DNA of 64,000 bases from Deltaproteobacteria bacterium (GCA_020632695.1 JACKFB010000005.1:314575-378574); one strand, 5' to 3'. Positions 36,001 through 43,908 are shown, counted from the stretch's first letter. A program made the numbers and translations. Notes: generated by a model from the letters alone, not told the origin.

Positions 36001-36249
36001 GCGGCGATCCGGCACGCCCGCACCGACCGGCGCGCCCACCTGGTCGAGGGGCGCGCGGCGCTGCTGGAGCGCGGGGCGCCGACCCTGTGGAAGGTCATCG
36101 CGTCGCTCGCGCTCGCCGAGTACGCGCTGGCGGTGGACCCCGACGACGAGGCCGGCCGCAGCGCCGCGGAGGACGCGCGAGCGCTGGTGAGCGCCGGCGC
36201 GGAGGGACCCCTGGTCGCCCGAGCGAACGACGCCCTCAGCGCGTCGTGA
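33091..36249 (+). CDS. Zinc-ribbon, degenerate cyclase, STAND ATPase-like and TPR protein
   Basis: Encodes 1052 residues. Order: an N-terminal zinc ribbon (CPVC...CWEC, residues 6-23), a class III cyclase-like domain (about 45-220; VELRVGISSGLL) that lacks the metal-binding Asp pattern, an AAA/STAND module (from about 235; IGREAEVTELRRQF and P-loop GAPGSGRT, 270-277) and C-terminal TPR helices (about 650-1040). The P-loop Lys is Arg276, and the expected Walker B Asp is missing in LLIVAENVG, so ATP hydrolysis is doubtful. Such proteins are usually cytoplasmic signal scaffolds. The 3' end overlaps the convergent CAP gene by 14 bases. Confidence 0.8.
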   Translation: MPCMACPVCHVSLTDDARYCWECGAPQPDLHGPAARLEHASAVCVHVVVGGDAGPFHGEDAAGAHELHALVEAIVTIFLERGAQRVQADVEVADGAFVVLRPTAATPQDLLEAAMHAATRARALVRQQASRAWAEAGIPVELRVGISSGLLCLTESGDAVGRGLPFAMAARLAGSAGPDDILLDEATAIAVGGRVALVAEDPLSEANGALCIPVWRLDVESLPMTMPPRQLLGDRSSRQLIGREAEVTELRRQFRGVVRDGRLRRVLVTGAPGSGRTRLIREVVDQLRGSHTDLRVAEVSLHGRDVPGAPFGVLGGLVSSALLLELATDEDERQRRLDAELDALAETSPELDDPFLRARLCQLAALTTDAEGIPADPEHASASAYGATLSLLSALANRRPLLIVAENVGAGTPDQRQALLRLADGLRERSAMLVMSTPLLPGDEQAWPPPDAVDHSVALGPLSPEAGRVLLDQVLGRRDALPREVADEIVAHTGGVPLFIEEALSSLIEVGLLVEVPSTGAWRLSTGQLPDGFPQSLTALMQARLDQMPELEAEVLRSASVVGERFWSGLIAELGEPQAALHLRRLQERGLITRDYSDPLPGQSGFRFAHRAARAIVRAEVPESRARLVHTQVARWLARNAGDRFHPWLAVIAWHFGGAGDEARAASYHVEAGRWARSRGDLGQALDQFERAARLAPNDDARMEAALDLAEVRVMSGRHREAQESLESLFAWASARRDVRSIARCLVLLARVANGLGRPEEVDALAERTAALADALGPSPQQGALLLERARADRQRGRDAAALDKATQVMRLATDAGEPLRKAQAAVVGALAMVDALRFAECVRALDEAADLAREVQHPGLRAAVALGRGWAAWGAGDLDAAEEAFGDAMARSRWLTDGDVPIEANCGRALVAAYQERYTEAANLAASALDEASAAGRRTLEAFGRVIIGHVYGRVETTRHRLKARELSEAAIRHARTDRRAHLVEGRAALLERGAPTLWKVIASLALAEYALAVDPDDEAGRSAAEDARALVSAGAEGPLVARANDALSAS

Positions 36250-37624
36250 ACTCCCAGGTCAGCAGCGTGTCCGCGCCGTCGACCTGCCCGTGGAAGGTGA
36301 CCGTGTATCGCGTACGGGCGGCCAACGGCGCGTAGGCGTAGATGGCCCAGGTGCTGGTGAGGTAGGGGTCGTTGTCCGGCGACTGCACCTGCGCGGGCAC
36401 CGTCTCGCCCGCCGGGTCGCGGAGGCTGCCCTCGGCGAGGCTGAGCGCGTGGCTGCGCTCGAAGGTCGCGGTGACGATGGGTCCCGACGGATAGCTCTGG
36501 CCCGCTGGGAGCGGGGGCTTGGGCGTCTCCAGCCCGTCCCAGCGGGTGGGCACCTCGGTGGCGCCGCGCACGGGCCACAGCGCCGGCCCGAGATCGGCGC
36601 CGCTGCCCGTCGCGCTGACCTGGCCGTTGATGCTGTCGATGACCTCGGCCCGCGCCTGACCCGCTCGGGCGATGCCGAAACCCCAGCGGACCATGTTCGG
36701 ATGCACCAGCGGCTCGCGGTGGTAGAGCGTCTCCATCCAACCGTCCAGCGAGGCCTCGGCGCTGCCGGTGAAGGCCATCACCTCCGACCAGAAGCCCGGG
36801 GTGACGCCCTGGGCGACGAGCCGGTCGCCTGCGCTCGCGCCGGTGTAGCCCTCGGGCCAGGCCGGGTTCTCCTCATGCGGGCTGAGGTGTGCAGCCGAGT
36901 ACTGAGCCACGTGAGCGACGTAGTACTCGGCGTGCGCCTGCGCGGCGGCGTTGATGCCGGCGATCTGTTCGGGCATCGGGAGGCCCACCGCCGCGCGGAT
37001 GGCGGCGAGGGCGCGGGCCGCCTCGATCTGCTCATCGCTGGCGCCCGTCGGCACGGTGGGCTCGGGCACCACCACGTCAGGCGCGGGCCCCGGGCCCTGG
37101 TCCCCGCCCCCGAGCGGCCCCGGGTCGGCGGCGCCGTCCACTCCCACCGGCAGGTCCCCTCCGGTGGACGCGTCGCCTCCGTCGGGCGGCGTGGCGTCGG
37201 CCACGAAGTCGGCCTCCCACTCCCCTTCGGCCACGCAGGCCTCGCCGCCCGGGCAGGCCGTCTCGAAGCGCCAGGTCCCCGACGCCGTGGTGCCGTCCAC
37301 CACGCCGTCGAGCGCCACGTCGCCGAGCGCGCCGGAGAAGGAGCCGCCCGAGAGCGCCAGCGCCCCCTCCGGCACGCCCGGTGCGCGCACCAGGCAGAGC
37401 GCCACGGCCTCGTTGAGGGGGTGCGGGATGCGGCACTCGATCCCCGAGAGCCGGAAGTCGGTCAGCGTCTCGCCGGCGATCCGGAACGAGACCGGGGAGC
37501 CGACGTAGCGCCCCGACGCGGCCGCCACCTGCGCGCCGTCGCCGGGTTCGCAGGCGCCCGAGACCAGCAGCGCGATGGCGACGCCGAGCGCGCGGAGACG
37601 AGAGCGGACGAGTCGGCGTGGCAT
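36236..37624 (-). CDS. CAP/SCP-domain lipoprotein
   Basis: Encodes 462 residues; GGGAGG lies 6 bases before the ATG. The signal peptide ends in LVSGAC (Cys about residue 25). An N-terminal beta domain (about 35-165) with four or five Cys is followed by a Gly/Pro-rich linker, a CAP domain (about 195-310) and a C-terminal beta domain. In the CAP part, HAEYYVAH, AHLSPHEENP and SEVMAF followed by HREPLVHPNM carry His and Glu residues typical of the family. CAP proteins outside eukaryotes are mostly of unknown role, some being proteases or lipid binders. Expected at the outer membrane. Confidence 0.8.
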   Translation of the reverse strand: MPRRLVRSRLRALGVAIALLVSGACEPGDGAQVAAASGRYVGSPVSFRIAGETLTDFRLSGIECRIPHPLNEAVALCLVRAPGVPEGALALSGGSFSGALGDVALDGVVDGTTASGTWRFETACPGGEACVAEGEWEADFVADATPPDGGDASTGGDLPVGVDGAADPGPLGGGDQGPGPAPDVVVPEPTVPTGASDEQIEAARALAAIRAAVGLPMPEQIAGINAAAQAHAEYYVAHVAQYSAAHLSPHEENPAWPEGYTGASAGDRLVAQGVTPGFWSEVMAFTGSAEASLDGWMETLYHREPLVHPNMVRWGFGIARAGQARAEVIDSINGQVSATGSGADLGPALWPVRGATEVPTRWDGLETPKPPLPAGQSYPSGPIVTATFERSHALSLAEGSLRDPAGETVPAQVQSPDNDPYLTSTWAIYAYAPLAARTRYTVTFHGQVDGADTLLTWEFTTR

Positions 37625-37783
37625 CGAGACCTCCCGGGCGAGAGAGGCCGACGCTGCCGCCTTCGCGGATCCAGCGCAAGCCATGGGCAGCTCACGCCGC
37701 CGCGGCCAACATCTCTCGGGGGCGTCCCCCGGGTTCGGAGCGAGGAGGCGTCAGCCGGCCGGCAGCCACCCTGGCGGACCCTG

Positions 37784-38776
37784 TCAGTCGCGCCGCGGCT
37801 TGACCTTCGCGACCAGGCCGCCGACCGACCGCTTCAGCCGCTCCAGCGCCGACGCCTGCATCACCGGGTCCTCCGCCGCGGCGGCTCGCGCGGCCTCCAG
37901 CTCGCGGGCCAGCCCCTCACCGTGCGGCGCGCGCAGCCGCGGGTCGCGCGAGAGGGTGCGGTCGACCACCTCGGCGATGGAGCGCGGGAGCTCCCGCACC
38001 AGCGAGCCTACGGCGATGGAAGGCAGGGGCTTTCGCGATCGCAGGTAGGCCAGCGCCTCGGCCGGGGTGGGCTCGGGCGAGCCCAGCGGCGACCGACCGG
38101 TCAGCATCTCGTAGAGCAAGAGCCCCACCGAGTAGACGTCGGTCTGCGCGGAGGTGCCGGCCCCGCGCGCCTGTTCGGGCGCCATGTAGCGGGGCGTGCC
38201 GACGGTGGAGCTGTCCCGTCCGCTCCCGCGCCCGTCGGGCTCGTAGACGAAGCGGGCGAGCCCGAAGTCGATGATCTTCACCCGCAGCTTGCCCTCGCGC
38301 CCCAACCGCACCATGGCGCGCGCCGGGGTGAGGTCGCGATGGACGATGCGCCGCCGATGCAGGCCGCCCACGGCCGCGGCCAGTCGCGTGGCCACCTCGA
38401 GCGCCTCGGGCCAGGGGATGGTGCCGCGGTGCCGCAGCTCCTCCTCCAGGGTCATGCCCTCGGCCAGCTCCGCCACCACCCAGCACCGGCCGTCCGGCAA
38501 GCGCCCCGTGCGGTACATCCGCAGGATGCCCGGATCGTCGACCAGCCGCGCGACCTTCGCCTCACGCTCGAAGGCGTTGTCGTCCACGTCCGGCGACACC
38601 GACAGCCGCCGCTCGGGCGACTGCAGGACCTTGAAGGCCACCATGCGGTTGTCTTCGGCGCTGTCGAGGGCCTGGTAGACGACGCTGGTCCGCCCGCGCG
38701 CCAGCTCGCGCACCAGGACGAAGCCGTCGACGATCTGTCCGTCGAGCGCCTCGAAGCTCTCGGAGCCAACATCCAT
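37784..38776 (-). CDS. Ser/Thr protein kinase-like protein with altered catalytic loop
   Basis: Encodes 330 residues, almost only a kinase domain, with no membrane segment. Present: VAFK (Lys49), an acidic residue in FEREAKVAR, HRD (146-148), DFG (170-172), GTPRYMAPEQ and DVYSVGLLLYEMLTGRSP. Altered: the loop reads HRDLTPAR, so the Lys after HRDL is Thr150 and the Mg-binding Asn is Arg153. The Gly-rich loop ARGRTSVV lacks its second Gly. It may be a weakly active enzyme or a pseudokinase. A short basic tail follows. Confidence 0.82.
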   Translation of the reverse strand: MDVGSESFEALDGQIVDGFVLVRELARGRTSVVYQALDSAEDNRMVAFKVLQSPERRLSVSPDVDDNAFEREAKVARLVDDPGILRMYRTGRLPDGRCWVVAELAEGMTLEEELRHRGTIPWPEALEVATRLAAAVGGLHRRRIVHRDLTPARAMVRLGREGKLRVKIIDFGLARFVYEPDGRGSGRDSSTVGTPRYMAPEQARGAGTSAQTDVYSVGLLLYEMLTGRSPLGSPEPTPAEALAYLRSRKPLPSIAVGSLVRELPRSIAEVVDRTLSRDPRLRAPHGEGLARELEAARAAAAEDPVMQASALERLKRSVGGLVAKVKPRRD

Positions 38777-38828
38777 CCAAGCGAACCGACCCTGGGAATC
38801 CGCGGCGGTGGCATCGCCTCCGCGGCGA

Positions 38829-38856
38829 GGAGCATAGCCGCTGCCGCTCGTGTAGC
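38829..38856 (-). promoter_or_regulatory. sigma-70-type promoter for the kinase-like gene
   Basis: Read leftward: TTGCTA (38856-38851), 16-base spacer, TATGCT (38834-38829). The transcript would start near 38822, about 46 bases before the start codon. It stands back to back with the PilZ promoter at 39001-39028. Confidence 0.5.
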
Positions 38857-39000
38857 AAAATCGTCACGATGCGCTCCTCGCCCCGCACGCGCTCGGCCCG
38901 CCTCCCGGACCGCCGGCGAGCGCGGACACTGCCCCGGAGGCCGCCCGCGCGGGGGCAGGCGCCCGCCGCCCGCGACCTCGCTCGGCGACCCCGCAACCCC

Positions 39001-39028
39001 TTGCAACTCCGCGGCCTCGCGGTATGCT
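39001..39028 (+). promoter_or_regulatory. Promoter giving a nearly leaderless PilZ transcript
   Basis: TTGCAA (39001-39006), 16-base spacer, TATGCT (39023-39028). The ATG at 39038 is only 9 bases past the -10 box, so the transcript would begin within a few bases of the start codon. If the downstream ATG at 39083 is used instead, the leader is about 48 bases. Confidence 0.45.
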
Positions 39029-39037
39029 CTGCCCTGC

Positions 39038-40498
39038 ATGGGGGGCCGAAAAAAGCGAGGCGCACCGAGGCGCGCCAGAGCGATGCGATTTCGCTTCGAC
39101 TTCGCCGGCGACGAGCACCGGGCGATCTCGACGAACGTCAGCGCGACCGGCACCTTCGTGAAGGCGTCACTGGTGCCACCGCAGGGCACCATCGTCACGC
39201 TGCGCGAGGTATACGGAGGCCCGCCCGAGCGCGCGATCCGCATGCGCGGCGAGGTGATCTGGGTACGCCCGCGCCCGACCCTCGACGAACCCGAGACCGG
39301 CTTCGGCGTGCAGCTGGTCGCGGCGTGGTCGCCGGTCGGCGATGAGGAGCATCTCGCCGAGTTCCTTCGATCGATCACGCCGACCGGTACGCCGGAGCTG
39401 ATGACCAAGGAGCGGGACGGGCACCGCGTGACGGTGTTCCGCTTCCCGACGCCCGACGAGGCGGCGGGCGAGGAGGAGGACTCGAGCGAGGACGAGAGCA
39501 CCGAGTTCGAGGGCATCGACCTCGAGCACGCGATGGATCGCTACGACGTCGACCTGCGCACGCGGCCCCACGCGGTCGCCGACGCCGATCCCCGCAGCGC
39601 CCTCGCCGGCAGACGCGCCGAGGACAGAGGCGCGTTCGATGAGGCCGCCCCGCCGGCGCGCGGGCGCGGCGAGCGGCCGCCGCTCCTGGTGCGGCCGCGG
39701 TCGCAGGTGCACCGGACCGGCCCCGTCCCGCCTGCGCCCGAGGACGTGACCGGGCCGCCCGCCTCGCCCAAGCCTCGGACCGGGGAGCGGGAGCGCGCCC
39801 GCTCGCAGGCCAACGCGCTCTTCGGGCGCCGTGACCCGGGCCGCCCCGCCGATCGCACCGAGTCGGGCGGCGCGTCGATGCCGACGGACGACGAGGCCCC
39901 GGCGGATCCGCTGCAACGCTCGGCGTCGCGCCGGCACGTCGCGACGCACCCCGGCGCCGCGCCGCGCAGCGGCGAACGGAGGCAGCTCGTCACCCCCAGC
40001 CTGGCGCCCACGGGCGACCCGCCGCCCGGCGCGCCAGCGTCGTCGCCGCCCAAGCGCGGCTGGACCGGGCTCTTCGACACGATCATGGCCATCGGCCGCG
40101 ACGGCGCCGCCGCCGAGGGACAGCCGCCCCGAGGACCTGCGCCCGCCCCGCTGGAGGGACGCCCGGGGGAGGACGCCGTCCCCGGCCTCGAAGGCGCCGA
40201 CGTGTTGCTGTCCTGGAAGGACGAGCGGGCCGGCGGGCGCATCGAGAAGATCTCCGAGACGATGCTCTCGGTCGTCGTCCCTGCGCCCGGCCCCGAGTAC
40301 TACGAGCGCGTCCAGGTGGTGCCCTTGCAGGCGGAGGGCTCCGACGCCGACTTCGCGATGTACGGCACCGTCACGCGTATCAAGGAGGCGACGTCCAGCG
40401 GAGAGCGACTGCTCGGCGTGCGCTTCACCACCGTCGACGAGCGCGGGCAGGCCGGGGTCTTCCAGGCCTACCTGCAGGCCTTGAACCGCTCGCGCTGA
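39038..40498 (+). CDS. Protein with two PilZ-type domains joined by a disordered linker
   Basis: Encodes 486 residues (45 fewer bases if ATG 39083 is used). Residues about 10-115 form a PilZ domain: basic RRARAMRFRF followed by STNVSATGTFV, the NxSxxG signature that binds cyclic-di-GMP. A long acidic and Pro/Arg-rich linker (about 140-380) follows. Residues about 385-486 (ADVLLSWKDERAGGRI, LLGVRFTTVDERGQ) look like a second PilZ-like barrel without the RxxxR motif. Such proteins read out cyclic-di-GMP to control motility or surface behaviour. Cytoplasmic; target unknown. Confidence 0.75.
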   Translation: MGGRKKRGAPRRARAMRFRFDFAGDEHRAISTNVSATGTFVKASLVPPQGTIVTLREVYGGPPERAIRMRGEVIWVRPRPTLDEPETGFGVQLVAAWSPVGDEEHLAEFLRSITPTGTPELMTKERDGHRVTVFRFPTPDEAAGEEEDSSEDESTEFEGIDLEHAMDRYDVDLRTRPHAVADADPRSALAGRRAEDRGAFDEAAPPARGRGERPPLLVRPRSQVHRTGPVPPAPEDVTGPPASPKPRTGERERARSQANALFGRRDPGRPADRTESGGASMPTDDEAPADPLQRSASRRHVATHPGAAPRSGERRQLVTPSLAPTGDPPPGAPASSPPKRGWTGLFDTIMAIGRDGAAAEGQPPRGPAPAPLEGRPGEDAVPGLEGADVLLSWKDERAGGRIEKISETMLSVVVPAPGPEYYERVQVVPLQAEGSDADFAMYGTVTRIKEATSSGERLLGVRFTTVDERGQAGVFQAYLQALNRSR

Positions 40499-40527
40499 GC
40501 GCCCGGACCGCTGGGCGCGATGCCGAC

Positions 40528-40555
40528 TTGTGGCCGGGGCGGGTCGCGGTGTAAT
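40528..40555 (+). promoter_or_regulatory. Promoter for the two PTPS-family genes, nearly leaderless
   Basis: TTGTGG (40528-40533), 16-base spacer, TGTAAT (40550-40555). The ATG at 40566 is 10 bases past the -10 box and has no Shine-Dalgarno sequence, which fits leaderless translation. Confidence 0.4.
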
Positions 40556-40565
40556 CACCCACCCC

Positions 40566-40937
40566 ATGACAGGCCGCACCGCCCGCATCATCCGCACCTT
40601 CACCTTCGAGGCCGCCCACCGGCTGCCCAACGTGCCGCCCGAACACAAGTGCGCGCGGCTCCACGGGCACAGCTTCTCGGTGGAGCTGAGCGTCGAGGGG
40701 AACATCGGCGCCGAGTCGGGCTGGGTGCTGGACTTCGCCGAGGTCAAGCAGGCCTGGCAGCCGTTGCACGACCAGCTCGACCATCGCTACCTCAACGAGG
40801 TCGCCGGCCTCGAGAACCCGACCAGCGAGGTCATCGCGGTCTGGATCTGGGAACGGCTGGCGCCGCGCCTTCCCGGACTGGCGCAGGTGGTGGTCATGGA
40901 GACCTGCACCGCGCGGGTCAGCTACCAGGGGACATGA
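40566..40937 (+). CDS. queD: 6-carboxytetrahydropterin synthase (QueD family)
   Basis: Encodes 123 residues. FTFEAAHRL gives the first zinc His and HKCARLHGHSF gives the catalytic Cys and the two other zinc His. LDHRYLN and the Glu in VVMETCTARV complete the pterin site. QueD converts dihydroneopterin triphosphate to 6-carboxytetrahydropterin on the way to queuosine. With gluQ in the same window, queuosine synthesis and further tRNA modification are likely. The start at 40566 is chosen because it gives the usual N-terminus and sits right after a promoter. Confidence 0.87.
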   Translation: MTGRTARIIRTFTFEAAHRLPNVPPEHKCARLHGHSFSVELSVEGNIGAESGWVLDFAEVKQAWQPLHDQLDHRYLNEVAGLENPTSEVIAVWIWERLAPRLPGLAQVVVMETCTARVSYQGT

Positions 40938-40938
40938 C

Positions 40939-41433
40939 TTGCAGGAAGCCTTCGCGATCCGCGTGTACAAGCAGTACTTCAACTTCGGGTCCGCGCACTT
41001 CCTCATCTTCGCCGACGGCAGCCGGGAGCGCCTCCACGGGCACAACTACCAGGTGCAGGTGCGTCTCGAGGGGAACCTGGTGGCCGGCGACGTCGTGGTG
41101 GACTTCATCCCCTTCAAGCCGCTGGTGAAACGGCTCTGCGATGCGATGGACCACCGCACGCTGCTGCCCCGCGACAACGCGCACCTGCGGGTCACCGAGG
41201 GCGACGGCGTCGTGGAGGCGGTCCACGACGACGGGAGCCGCTTCGTCTTCCCCGCCGCCGACGTGCTGATCCTGCCGCTCCCGAACACCTCCACCGAGAT
41301 GCTGGCCCGCCACATCGCCCACGCGATCGTCGCGGCCCTGCCCGAGCAGGTGCCCGAGGCCGAGGCCCACGCGATCGAGGTCCAGGTGGAGGAGAGCGGC
41401 GGCCAGTCAGGGATCTGTCGCCTGACGCTGTGA
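40939..41433 (+). CDS. Second PTPS-family protein lacking the QueD Cys
   Basis: Encodes 164 residues from a TTG start one base past the queD stop, with AGGGG 8 bases upstream. It has the family zinc His in NFGSAHFLIF and RLHGHNY and ends with GGQSGICRLTL. At the place of the catalytic Cys in HKCxRLHGH it reads SRERLHGH, so the QueD reaction by the usual mechanism is unlikely. An inserted stretch (about 75-100) makes it longer than QueD. It may be a pterin-pathway paralogue (PTPS-like) or a partner subunit of the upstream protein. Cytoplasmic. Confidence 0.78.
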   Translation: MQEAFAIRVYKQYFNFGSAHFLIFADGSRERLHGHNYQVQVRLEGNLVAGDVVVDFIPFKPLVKRLCDAMDHRTLLPRDNAHLRVTEGDGVVEAVHDDGSRFVFPAADVLILPLPNTSTEMLARHIAHAIVAALPEQVPEAEAHAIEVQVEESGGQSGICRLTL

Positions 41434-41461
41434 GGGGTCTGCCGGGGACGCGTCCTCCGGC

Positions 41462-41490
41462 TTGAGGCGAGCGTGGGGCGGGCGTACGCT
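41462..41490 (+). promoter_or_regulatory. sigma-70-type promoter for the cytochrome gene
   Basis: TTGAGG (41462-41467), 17-base spacer, TACGCT (41485-41490). Transcription would start near 41497, giving a leader of about 97 bases to the ATG at 41594, which is preceded by GGAGGA. Confidence 0.5.
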
Positions 41491-41593
41491 GGCCAGCACA
41501 TCCCCTGTCAACGCCATGCCCGCCCTCCACGTCGGCGCCCAGCCGACGAGGGACACCCGCCGCCGGTGCCCCCAGGGCGAGGAGGATTCCGCC

Positions 41594-43879
41594 ATGGAAG
41601 TTCCCACCCCCGCCCGGACGGCGAACCGCCCCATCGCCATCGCAGCGCCTCGAGCGGCACACGGCACACCCCGCCCGACGCCGCCGGGGAGCCGACGGCT
41701 CGGCCGGGCGCTGTTCGGGCTCGGAGGCCTCGCGGTCGCGCTGGTCGCGTGTGGCAAGGCCGAGAACACCGCCGCCGGCCCCCAGCGCGAGTTCCCCAAC
41801 GCGTTGCCCGAGGCGCCGCGGGCGCTGGAGGTCCAGGCCGCTCCAGCGTGGACCTCCAGCCACGCGCTGGCGGTCGACGAGGACGCCGTCTACGTGGCCG
41901 ACGAGGCCAACGGCGCGCTCGTCGTTCTCGAGCGCGACACGCTGCAGCCGACGCGCACGGTCCCGGTCGGTCAGGGACCGGCCCAGCTCGCAGTAGGGCC
42001 CGACGGCACGGCCTGGGTGAGCGTGCGCGACTCGGGGACCCTCGTGCGCGTCGACGCCGGCGCGGACGCGCCGAGCCGGGTCATCGACCTGGGCGGCGAG
42101 CCCTACGGGGTGGCGCTCTCGCGGCAGGCCGACCGCGTCTATGTCACCGACCACGCGGGCGGCCGCGTGGTGACCGTGGACGCCTCGTCGGGTCAGATCC
42201 TCGAGGAGCGCAGCGTGGGGCGCCTGCTGCGGGGCCTCGCCGTGGTCACCGGCGCGAACGGCGAGCCGGCCCTGGTCGTGGTCCAGCAGGCCGGGCCGGC
42301 GCTCTACGTCCCGGTGGGGAGCAACGACGGGCTGCCCCGCACCCCGACGGCGCTCGCGCTGCGTCACGGGCTGCCCAGCGACCTGCTCTTCGACCCGATG
42401 CGCGGTGAGCGCCTCGGCGTCTCCCGCGCCATGGCCGCCACCGCCATGCCCGGCGACGACGGCGCGCTCATCGTCCACCTGGAGACGGACACCGGGACCT
42501 CCGAGGACGAGCTGCGCGCGGCGGCAGCGCCGCGCTTCGACGCGGAACCCGCCACCGATGGCTACGGTTCCTCACAGAGCGGGTCGGGCTTCGACTTCGG
42601 CGTGCGCAGCCGCCCCGTGGACGCCGTCGTGACGCGGGTCGACGCGGACGGCACGGTGCGTCAGGCGGCTCCTGCGCTGCCGGTGGTAGCGCCCTCGAGC
42701 GGTGAGCCGATGACGGCTCGGGTGGCTCAACCCTCCGACGTGAACCACCACCCGACCATGAGCCTCGCCTTCGTCACCGGTGAGGGGTCCGACAACGTCC
42801 TGGTCCTCAACACGGGGAGCTTCGACGGCGACCCCATGGCGCACCCGGTGGCCGAGATCGCGGTGGGCATGGCCCCGCGCGCCGTGGCCTTCTCCCCCGA
42901 CGGTCGCTTCGCCTACGTGCTCAACGGACAGAGCTTCACCGTCGGCGAGATCGACCTCACGCCGCTGCTGACCATGAAGGCGGTCGAGCAGCACGCCGTC
43001 GGCGGCGCCAGCGACGCCGGCTTCGGCGGGGGCGAGGCCGTGTTCATCGACGTGCCCGAGGGGGCCCTGCCGCCCGAGCGCGCGGCGGCGCTGCCGGAGG
43101 CCGTCGCCACCGCGTTCGTGCGCCCGGTCGCGCTGCGCCAGGACCGCGAGGCCGCCTACGGCGTCGATCCCAGCCCGGCCGCCGTCCGGCGTGGGCGCCG
43201 GATCTTCACCTACGCCCGCAACCCGGGGCTCAGCGAGGCGGGCCAGTTCGCCTGTGCCACCTGCCACCCCGACGGGACCGAGGACGGGAAGGTCTGGTTC
43301 ATCAAGGACGGCCCGCGCCAGACCATCGCGCTGGCGGGGCGCCTCCAGGACACCGCGCCCTTCAACTGGCTGGGCACCAAGGGCGAGCTCAAGCACAACA
43401 TGGAGCAGACCATCGCGCGCATGGGCGGCCACGGCCTCGACGAGGCGGAGCTGGCCGACCTGGAGCAGTTCCTGCTGCACGGCCTCCGCCCGCCCCGCAA
43501 CCCCAACCTGGTTGGCGACGGGCTGGATCCCGTCCAGGCGCTGGGCAAGCAGATCTTCGAGGATCCCGAGGTCGGCTGCATGAGCTGCCACATCGGCGAG
43601 GCCTCCACCGACGGTGAGCTGCACGACGTCGGCTCCACCACCGAGGTCGAGCGGCTGCTCCGCCAGCAGGCCAACGAGCAGGGCGCCGACCTCCCGCCGC
43701 CCGGCTACTTCAACACGCCGTCGCTGCGCGGGCTCTGGTACACCGCGCCGTACCTGCACAACGGCAAGGCCGACACGCTCTACGACGTGCTCGAGCAGAC
43801 CGCCGGCACGATGGGGGCGACCTCGCAGCTCGAGGACGACGAGATCGACGCCCTGGTCGCGTATCTGCTGACGCTCTGA
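41594..43879 (+). CDS. Beta-propeller di-haem cytochrome c lipoprotein
   Basis: Encodes 761 residues. A long polar N-region (about 40 residues, RPIAIAAPRAAHG) precedes a hydrophobic segment ending in ALVAC, a fair lipobox. Residues about 75-480 are YVTN-like propeller blades (VDEDAVYVADEANGALVVL, GMAPRAVAFSPDGRFAYVLN). The C-terminal third holds two haem c motifs, CATCH (554) and CMSCH (662), and the GTKGELKHNMEQT and TPSLRGLWYTAPYLHNGKA stretches typical of di-haem cytochrome c peroxidase/MauG-like proteins. It should act in electron transfer or peroxide chemistry at the envelope. No partner is encoded next to it. Confidence 0.85.
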   Translation: MEVPTPARTANRPIAIAAPRAAHGTPRPTPPGSRRLGRALFGLGGLAVALVACGKAENTAAGPQREFPNALPEAPRALEVQAAPAWTSSHALAVDEDAVYVADEANGALVVLERDTLQPTRTVPVGQGPAQLAVGPDGTAWVSVRDSGTLVRVDAGADAPSRVIDLGGEPYGVALSRQADRVYVTDHAGGRVVTVDASSGQILEERSVGRLLRGLAVVTGANGEPALVVVQQAGPALYVPVGSNDGLPRTPTALALRHGLPSDLLFDPMRGERLGVSRAMAATAMPGDDGALIVHLETDTGTSEDELRAAAAPRFDAEPATDGYGSSQSGSGFDFGVRSRPVDAVVTRVDADGTVRQAAPALPVVAPSSGEPMTARVAQPSDVNHHPTMSLAFVTGEGSDNVLVLNTGSFDGDPMAHPVAEIAVGMAPRAVAFSPDGRFAYVLNGQSFTVGEIDLTPLLTMKAVEQHAVGGASDAGFGGGEAVFIDVPEGALPPERAAALPEAVATAFVRPVALRQDREAAYGVDPSPAAVRRGRRIFTYARNPGLSEAGQFACATCHPDGTEDGKVWFIKDGPRQTIALAGRLQDTAPFNWLGTKGELKHNMEQTIARMGGHGLDEAELADLEQFLLHGLRPPRNPNLVGDGLDPVQALGKQIFEDPEVGCMSCHIGEASTDGELHDVGSTTEVERLLRQQANEQGADLPPPGYFNTPSLRGLWYTAPYLHNGKADTLYDVLEQTAGTMGATSQLEDDEIDALVAYLLTL

Positions 43880-43887
43880 GTCGACGG

Positions 43888-43908
43888 CGGCAGCGAGAAT
43901 AGCTGCCG
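43888..43908 (+). terminator. Hairpin after the cytochrome gene
   Basis: CGGCAGC (43888-43894) pairs perfectly with GCTGCCG (43902-43908) around the loop GAGAATA, 8 bases past the stop. No T-run. The next gene begins 30 bases later, so it may be an attenuator rather than a full stop. Confidence 0.4.

Noticed and set aside
36290..40498. A 1402-codon plus-strand open frame
   Set aside because: Only the part from 39038 (double PilZ protein) has signatures; the earlier part is antisense to the CAP and kinase-like genes.
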